From Candolleomyces eurysporus (taxonomy: Eukaryota; Basidiomycota; Agaricomycetes; Agaricales; Psathyrellaceae): a stretch of DNA of 14,423 nucleotides. The stretch lies in assembly GCA_027579435.1 (NCBI GenBank), contig JANBPK010001175.1:1-14423 (forward strand), read 5' to 3'. A model generated the notes under the pieces. That model was not told the DNA's origin. It did not search any database and saw only the letters and a program-made list of their open reading frames with translations. This document shows, piece after piece, positions 8,906 through 14,423 of the stretch (position 1 is its first letter; each line of letters begins with the position of its first letter). The position numbers and the translations under genes were made by a program.

Positions 8906-8937
8906 AATTCAGTTCTGCCTTGAGGCAGGACTGAATT
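8906..8937. repeat. Near-perfect hairpin
   Basis: Two 15-bp arms (AATTCAGTTCTGCCT and AGGCAGGACTGAATT) pair at 14 of 15 positions around a 2-nt centre. It sits about 125 bp upstream of gene D and 240 bp from the LTR edge. Confidence 0.85.
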
Positions 8938-9062
8938 GCTGAGTCACTCCCAGCCTTCTCGAAGGTTCTCGAACTCGCTCTTCGTCTTAAACTTCAGTTC
9001 TCGAGCGGAGTCTGAAANNCCCCATTCTTCCTTTCTCCTCTGTACTCNCNNCANCNGCNNNC

Positions 9063-11260
9063 ATGTCNNACTCTTTCGATATCTTCNCTTTNTACCACGA
9101 GACCGTTGGGAANCTCACGAAGCACTGGACTCCNGGCATGCCGCCCGCGACCTTGACCAAGCCGGCTATGTTTTTGGGGAGTACCGTAAAACTGGTGGTA
9201 CGTCTTCCTTCTTTTGGCAACCCAATCGCCTCTCTAGCCACTCACTTCCTTCTTAGTTGGCTATGCATCGCGAAGAAAACAAGGCCATCTTAGAATATGC
9301 GGGTGCTCGAGCCTTAGTCGACTGGTTCGGCGCCGTCTCTTCCGTTGCCGCCGTCGACTGGCCGTCTCATCTCTCAACTGACGAATTATCTTTCATCGAA
9401 GACCTTCCCGGCGATCGCACTCCCAGCATCCTTCCTGCTCACAGTTCCGTCCCTGCCTCTCTCGAAGTACACGAACTCCTTTTGTCCCAGAAGGCTGCTT
9501 CGTCCCGGTCCAAAGGGAAAGGGCCGCAACAGAAGGCCAGCCCGGGTTCGCGACTTTACTCTTTGACCGGCTCGCCTACTGACCGATATTTTGACAATTC
9601 CTACCCCCTCTTCCTCGACGTCTACCTAGCGAAGGCCCCCAGCAGCAAGAAGTCCAAGAAAACGACCGACGAAGGTTCCGAAAGTTCGCGCAAACGTCCT
9701 CCCCCTGCCTCGCCTTCGTCGTCCGAGTTCAAAGAGAAGGAATCCGCATCTAAACAGGTTCGCGACCTTCTTCTTCTGGCTCGATCTCCCTCTCTTATGT
9801 TGTTTATTCAGCCTCCCGCCAAACGCTCCCGCCGCAACGCCGAAGCCTCGTCTTCGCGACCCACTCGTCATGGTACACGAGGCCGTCAACCTTCTCCTAT
9901 TATCGTCGACGAGGAGCCTCGCTCCGCCAAATCCACCAAGAAGGCCCGTGCTCCGTCGCCGTCCTCGTCCGAAGAAGAAGAAGATGTCGAGGAGACCAAC
10001 CCTGTCTTTTCTGAACCGCCCCCTCCTCCCAAACGCCAGGAGAAGAAGCCTGCTCTTGCCAAGAAGCCTGCACCACGTCCTGCCTACAAAGGAAAAGGTC
10101 GCGAAGTTCCCCAACTGACGCGGACAGCCTCAGGTCCTCAGCCTCCCTCCGATTACGAGCTTCGCGAGGCAAACCTGGGTGTCGACCCTGAGTCTTGTGA
10201 TCTTTCTTCACGCGCCCTGGAGATTTACGAGGGCCTGCTTCCTCGATCTGTCTTCGTTACGAGCCCCGAGGCCGCCCACCTCCTTACGACCCGCACTAGT
10301 TCCAGCGGCATCGTGAGCTATCTTCCTTAGACTTATTGACCTATCCTCTTACTCCTCCTCTTTTTATAGAAGGCTTTCCCATGCAACTACCGTGGTTGCT
10401 TAACTGATCCTGCCTCTTGCGTTCCTTCGACGAAAAACTCACAGAAGTGTGGCCCCTGCCAAGACAAAGGCTACCAATGCTCGTGGACCTATGACCCTCA
10501 CGACTTACGACATCGCCTTGCCTCTTTCTGGTCCGCTCAACATCGCAGGTTCGATGTTTTCCGTACGTCTCCCCTCCTCTTTCCTAGCTTTGCGAACCTT
10601 CTTGCTTACTTCTTTATTCTCGTCTCAGAGGTGAACGCCCTCCACCGTCAAATGCGTGACAAGTGGGAGAGTTACCGGACGTTCCAGACCCTCGCGAACC
10701 GTGAAGCCACTAAGTTCGAGGCTTCCCGTCGTCTTTTAGTTGGTTACCTGAACCAAGCTGCTGCCGAAGGCGATGCTAACGTCGACGAGCTCGTCGACTC
10801 TTCGGTACTTGCGGTAGCTTCGACACACTTCCCTCCGGTGCTTCGCGAAGAGCGAGCTGAGGTTCCCAGCGTCTCGTCGTTCCTTCGTCCGGGTTCCAAC
10901 CTCGCCAATCCTGGGCCTGAGCTGCCTCCCGATTTCTTTGGTCCGGGTAATACATTCGATTCTATCTCCGCCGAGGACTTAGCCGTGGCCAATCCCGACC
11001 TCTTCAACTTCTTTCATTGGCCTCAGGAACGCGGCGGTGAGCTGGTCCCCATCCCAGGCAGTCCTCAGGCCGAATCGAGTCGTCGAGGCGCTCCTCCCGA
11101 ACTTAGCGACCCAGAAGACCCCGATCTCGAAGTTCCCAAAGATCCAGCCGGCCCTTCAGATCGTGCTGGGTCTGCTTTCCTTCCTTTCGCTCCTCCCCCG
11201 ATTCCTGGTCAAGACCCTGCGGCTCGCAAAGGCAGTGCCGCTCTTCCCCTTCAAAAATAG
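9063..11260 (+). CDS. Gene D: nuclear-type, low-complexity protein with a six-cysteine zinc-binding-like motif, antisense to the retroelement
   Basis: Proposed exons are 9063-9197, 9257-9545, 9630-9757, 9812-10312, 10370-10562 and 10629-11260, giving 625 aa. Introns are 59, 84, 54, 57 and 66 nt; donors are GTACGT, GTTCGC, GTTCGC, GTGAGC and GTACGT. Removing introns 2 and 3 deletes hydrophobic inserts from an otherwise basic, S/P/K-rich region. The N-terminal 120 residues look folded (YHETVG, LTKHWT, GMPPATLTKPAMFLG). Residues about 150-300 are low complexity with basic clusters (KKSKK, RKRPPP, KRSRR) and an acidic run (SSSEEEEDVEET). Residues 356-388 carry C-x4-C-x6-C-x9-C-x2-C-x6-C; its CGPCQDKGYQC part resembles half of a fungal Zn2Cys6 cluster. 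A helix (NALHRQMRDKWESYRTF) and an acidic proline-rich tail follow. DNA binding in the nucleus is an inference; the family is not recognised. N bases blur six N-terminal codons. The start follows a pyrimidine-rich leader. Confidence 0.66.
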
Positions 11261-12343
11261 ATATCTCGTCGTCGTCGTCTTCGAGTCGGCTAGCAGCAAG
11301 AGTCACTTTCAACAAGTGTACTTTGTATATTTTCGCTCCTAGACCGATAGTGGGGGGTTGGGAATTGGGTACGAAGTGTTCTCGAAGGTCTGTGCGGCCT
11401 CGCGAAGCGCTCCCCTAAGTCGAGCAGATACGTGGGGTCGCGGTGCACTTTGTGAGGAGGCTTCTGGGTGGGTTCCTCCACGCTCCTTTCGTCGACGTTC
11501 CTTTTCTTGCTCCTTCTTTCATGATTTACTTTCTCTTTTTTTGGCAGCAGGGCCGTGGTGGGCAATTAAGAGGCTTCGCGAACCGTTCGTCGTCGTCGAG
11601 CCTATGCGGTATGGTTTCGACGGCCACTTGTCGCTTCGCGAATTCCTCCTGGGTGGGGCCCTGCTTTCATCTTCCTCATTACTTTGGACTTCCTTACATA
11701 TGCATATCGTCATCGCTCAGTCTTATCCTTTCCTTGCTCTCCTCTCTTCGCATATGCTCTCTTATTTGGCAGGATAGGCCCAGCTCGACCTCTTTCTACT
11801 TCGCGGACTTCTTTATTTGTACACCACCTCAATAATTAACATAGCTTTCACACAGCTCTTCATGTATCATCTAACTAAATATACCCCCCCCCCCTGCTTG
11901 CGTGCTCTGTCCTCGTTCTCGACTAAGTCTTTGAGAAATGCAAAACGCTTCGGGAGGTGGTTCGTCTCTTCACAAAGCCCTTTCCTCTTTTCGGGCATGG
12001 CTCCCGAAGCGTTGACTCTAGCCAAGGAGCGGCTTCGCGAAGTGTGAGAGCTCTTTGCTGATTGACACATGCGTTGATCTCTTATCGTCATCAGCTGCTC
12101 GCTAAGTAAAGTAGCCGGCCTATCAAAAGGGGCAATCCCTTCGCGAAGAGCCAATCCTATTCTTGCTATGGTCCTGATGAATAAACCGGACAGAGTGGAT
12201 TGTCAAACCAAGCTAATAATCATGCGATACCTCAGAATAACACTCGGATACCTTCGCTAAGGTCCGTGCGCCGTTCGCGACATAAAAGCCAATTTTTCTG
12301 ACCGTTTTTCTTCACCCTCATTCTCATTCCTTACTTTCCCAAC
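11261..12343. other. Spacer between genes D and F
   Basis: No exon is supported on either strand in these 1.08 kb. It holds the gene D 3' end and the gene F promoter, a run of C (about 11884-11894) and four exact TTCGCGAA sites (11575, 11635, 12034, 12140). Several open frames here lack splice continuity or composition of a real protein. Confidence 0.5.
12282..12287 (+). promoter_or_regulatory. TATA-like box of gene F
   Basis: ATAAAA lies 57 bp upstream of the gene F ATG, just after a TTCGCGAC variant, and is followed by a pyrimidine-rich leader running up to the start. Confidence 0.4.
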
Positions 12344-13673
12344 ATGCCTCCCAAGAAAACTACCCCTCCTCTCGATGCTGACGCCGTGCTTCTCGACTTT
12401 GCAAGTCAGGAGCCTCTGGTTGTGAAGGTCATCAACGCCGAAGCCAAGAAATTGGTCCAGCTTCGCAAAGATGCTGGTTCCGAGTTCCAGGCGGATGGTG
12501 CGGTCTCAAAGTCGACTGTTTTTCTCATGAAGGCGGCCCTGCGTGCCATAGTCCTTCTGTTCGACGTTCGTCCTTTACTCCTTCCTTGATATCCGTCTCT
12601 TATTGACTTCGCGAACCAGGACTGGGAACCGAAGGCTGTCGAAATCCTTAGGACCGACCCAACCTTCGTGTCTTTCGTTCGCCAGGCTTCCGCGGTGATC
12701 TTCACGCATCAGACTTGGTGCTCTGATCACAACATCAGCTTCCCTAGCGAGGTCGTGAAGTCCGTGCTGGCCTTGGCCACCGATCTCAAGAACGAAAGCA
12801 AGGCTCGTCGCGGTTTGAACAACGGTTCGCCTTATCTTCCTCCTCGCGACCTTCTCAAGTCTGACATTCTGCCTTCGCGAACCCTCGCTTTCTCAGCTTC
12901 TGGTACTGTCATTGAGCTCTCCGATACTCCTGATTCTGACTCTTCTTCTGGAGGCGCTCCGTCCACCGCCGACAACTCTGTGGTTGATGTCGATGTGACC
13001 ATGTCCGAGCCTACTCCTTCTAAAGGTCGCGGAAAGGTTCGTGAAGTTCCCACTACTCTTCTCGAAGCCTTCTCTCTAACTCTTGCTCTTAGGGAAAGGC
13101 CTCTATGCGCGCCTCGGCTCCTCCCGCTGTCCCTACCACTCGAAAGATGGATTATATCTCGGTTCCTGGCATGGATACTGGCTCTCCTGCCTACCTGAGG
13201 TCTATGGCTTTGAACTCGAAGCGGGCTCGCGCTGAGAGGGACTTGCCTCCCATCGACACCGGTTCTACCATTTCGCGAACCGCTCATCGTCTTTTCCCCG
13301 ACGGTGGCTTGCTCGAGTATAGTAAGTCGTTTCCCTTCTTCATTTCTTGTCACTTCTCTAACTTCTCGAAGTTGATGACAGGGCCATTTCCAACGAGTTC
13401 ATCTCTTTGGTCCTCGCTAAGACTCATGGTGCGATCGCGAACTTCACTGAGCGTGCTCAGGAGGAAGATTCCCTTCGTCGTGCCATTAGCGAGACTCGTT
13501 TGGAGATGGTTTCCGTTATCCACAAGCTCCACATCTTCGCGAACTATTGGGAGATCCTCAACAAGGAATATGCGGCCCTCAAGTCCTCTTTGGCTACCTT
13601 CTGTTCTGAGAAGGTTCCCGAAGTTCCCGAGGCTCCCGAAATCATTCCTCTTGATCCCGCCATCGAGATTTAG
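12344..13673 (+). CDS. Gene F: hypothetical helical protein, antisense to the retroelement
   Basis: Proposed exons are 12344-12565, 12620-12824, 12897-13036, 13093-13321 and 13372-13673, giving 365 aa. Introns are 54, 72, 56, 56 and 50 nt in total order 12566-12619, 12825-12896, 13037-13092 and 13322-13371 (four introns of 54, 72, 56 and 50 nt), with donors GTTCGT, GTTCGC, GTTCGT and GTAAGT; the last has a CTAAC branch site. The start MPPKKTTPPLD follows a pyrimidine-rich leader (CCAACATGCC). Residues 15-140 look globular and helical, including DWEPKAVEILRTDPTFVSFV and THQTWCSDHNISFPSEVV. An S/D/T-rich linker and a basic GRGKGK patch come next. The last 110 residues form long charged helices (RAQEEDSLRRAISETRLEM), probably a coiled coil, ending in a P/E-rich tail. 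No known domain is recognised. It shares orientation, donor style and the TTCGCGAA motif with gene D, suggesting one cassette. Confidence 0.68.
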
Positions 13674-13922
13674 AATGTATACCCTCACATACGTCTCTCT
13701 TTAACTTTCTTGAACTCTTAACTCGTCGTCTTTCAACTTCTTGAACTCCCTCTTACTAATATGGAAAACAGTAGCTACTTTTTGCATTAGCCCTCTGTAA
13801 TCGCATAGTACTCTCTTAAGTCTACCTTCTTTTTAAAACTGCCCCTGTTTTTGAGTTTTTCTATGCCTTGAAGGCTGATTTCAAAGGTAACTCGCAAAAA
13901 TATAGTTCGCGAAGCGTACTCC
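13674..13922. other. Spacer between gene F and the pol-proximal polypurine tract
   Basis: A/T-rich sequence probably holding the 3' end of gene F. A 60-codon minus-strand frame running away from pol is not supported by any motif. One TTCGCGAA lies at 13906-13913. Confidence 0.4.
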
Positions 13923-13931
13923 TCTCCCCCC
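13923..13931 (-). promoter_or_regulatory. Second polypurine-tract-like sequence, just after pol
   Basis: GGGGGGAGA on the minus strand, preceded by TTAAGTC and a GAGGACAG block, starts 30 bp after the pol stop codon. It matches the tract at 8663-8671, but the following bases are GGAGTACGC where the other has TGATACGC, so no LTR-type TG terminus follows. Confidence 0.5.
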
Positions 13932-13961
13932 GACTTAAAAGAAATGCTGTCCTCAGCACCT

Positions 13962-14423
13962 TTACTCATTCGTAATTCGCGAACTTTCAGGCATGCCTCT
14001 GAACGCTAAGTCCTCCATGTCACCATCGTCCTTTGACTCTTTCATCTCGCAAAGAGACTTCGCCGATATGTCAATAAATTCATGAACGTTGGGAGGGAGC
14101 TCGATCCTCTTCCTGGCGTGGTAAGGGATTACTCTGAAAGCTGCTGAAGGCGACTGTAACACTGTGCCATCCAATTCAGCCAAGATATAAGCGCCTCCCC
14201 TATTCCTTGACACCACTACTAAGGGACCAAGATACCTAGGTTTCATCTTCTTATCCAGGCTTTTCTCGATGCTTGTATTCCTGAGCAGAACCAAATCACC
14301 CCTCTTGAAGCGATAGTCTTTGATTACTGCAGAATGCTCTTTCTCATACTTCGCGACCCTTTCACGTTTCTCCTTGTCCACTTTACTTCTCATTTCCTCA
14401 ACTAGGTCACGATGCTTCGCTAA
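13962..14423 (-). CDS. Ty3/gypsy pol, integrase C-terminus (5' part beyond window edge)
   Basis: The frame is open from the right edge to a TAA at 13962-13964, giving 153 residues of the pol C-terminus. It begins with the last helix of the integrase core region (LAKHRDLVEEM, then KVDKEKRERVAKYEKEH). The C-terminal module follows: FKRGDLVLLRNTSIEKSL, KMKPRYLGPLVVVSRN (the GPY/F-type signature), GGAYILAELDG and AAFRVIPYHARKR, ending in a less conserved acidic tail. Integrase inserts the reverse-transcribed DNA into the host genome. The reading frame has no disabling change in the visible part, so the element may be young. Protease, reverse transcriptase and RNase H should lie to the right of the window. 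The stop is 30 bp from a polypurine-tract-like sequence. Confidence 0.9.
   Translation of the reverse strand, partial: LAKHRDLVEEMRSKVDKEKRERVAKYEKEHSAVIKDYRFKRGDLVLLRNTSIEKSLDKKMKPRYLGPLVVVSRNRGGAYILAELDGTVLQSPSAAFRVIPYHARKRIELPPNVHEFIDISAKSLCEMKESKDDGDMEDLAFRGMPESSRITNE

Larger units (their letters stand above)
7318..14423 (-). mobile_element. Ty3/gypsy LTR retrotransposon, 3' half, with antisense genes D and F
   Basis: Reading on the minus strand: integrase C-terminus and pol stop (14423-13962), a polypurine-tract-like sequence, a 5.2-kb region holding two multi-exon genes on the opposite strand, a second polypurine tract, then a probable 3' LTR. Sixteen exact TTCGCGAA palindromes are scattered over the whole stretch, against one in the rest of the window, which favours a single unit. 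The 5' part (gag, protease, RT, 5' LTR) lies beyond the right edge, so the left LTR boundary (near 7318) and any target duplication cannot be fixed. The alternative is two truncated elements flanking a host gene pair. Confidence 0.55.

Noticed and set aside
9626..10114. Minus-strand ORF opposite gene D, rich in R and G
   Set aside because: It is the complement of the P/S/K-rich coding region of gene D; its composition is what a shadow frame would give.
11880..11894. Poly-C run as a structural or regulatory element
   Set aside because: A single homopolymer in a non-coding spacer; simple-sequence slippage is sufficient explanation.

Overview
The window looks like nuclear DNA of a basidiomycete fungus, most likely an Agaricomycete. 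Genes carry many short introns (about 50-85 nt, GT...AG, often with CTRAY-like branch sites), TATA-like boxes lie 55-120 bp upstream of several starts, and the right end encodes the end of a fungal-type Ty3/gypsy integrase. All exon structures were built by hand from splice signals and frame continuity. No database search was possible and no gene symbols are assigned. A few N bases (2645, 2818, 7086 and a cluster at 9018-9134) blur some residues.

Left half (1-5500): a compact cluster of host-type genes. Three encode small proteins with an N-terminal cysteine-rich RING-like domain followed by a charged, probably coiled-coil C-terminus: gene A (minus, 1-596, cut by the window edge), gene R2 (plus, 1214-1898) and gene C (plus, 3365-4184). 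A and R2 are clear paralogues arranged head to head, with an intron at the same place and phase inside the zinc domain. Gene B (minus, 2044-2910) is an acidic, low-complexity protein divergent from gene C. A 32-bp minisatellite (4511-4650) precedes gene G (4833-5480), a two-exon gene of a hypothetical family that looks widespread in Agaricomycetes.

Middle (5600-7317): decayed sequence. It holds a weak minus-strand ORF and a broken second copy of the 3' part of gene C. One piece is in plus orientation (6034-6096) and the adjoining piece is inverted (6637-6880), as if a segment of about 785 bp had flipped.

Right half (7318-14423): apparently the 3' half of one large Ty3/gypsy retrotransposon lying on the minus strand. 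Reading in element direction, there is the end of pol (integrase C-terminus, 14423-13962), a polypurine-tract-like sequence (13923-13931), and about 5.2 kb with two multi-exon genes on the opposite strand: F (12344-13673, 365 aa) and D (9063-11260, 625 aa). Then come a second polypurine tract (8663-8671) and a probable 3' LTR of about 1.35 kb (8662-7318). The palindrome TTCGCGAA occurs 16 times in these 7.1 kb, in LTR, exons, introns, spacers and pol flank, but only once in the first 7.3 kb. This marks the right half as a single unit with its own history. Antisense genes keep their introns through a sense RNA intermediate, so D and F are plausible retroelement cargo. Nested independent insertions remain the main alternative.
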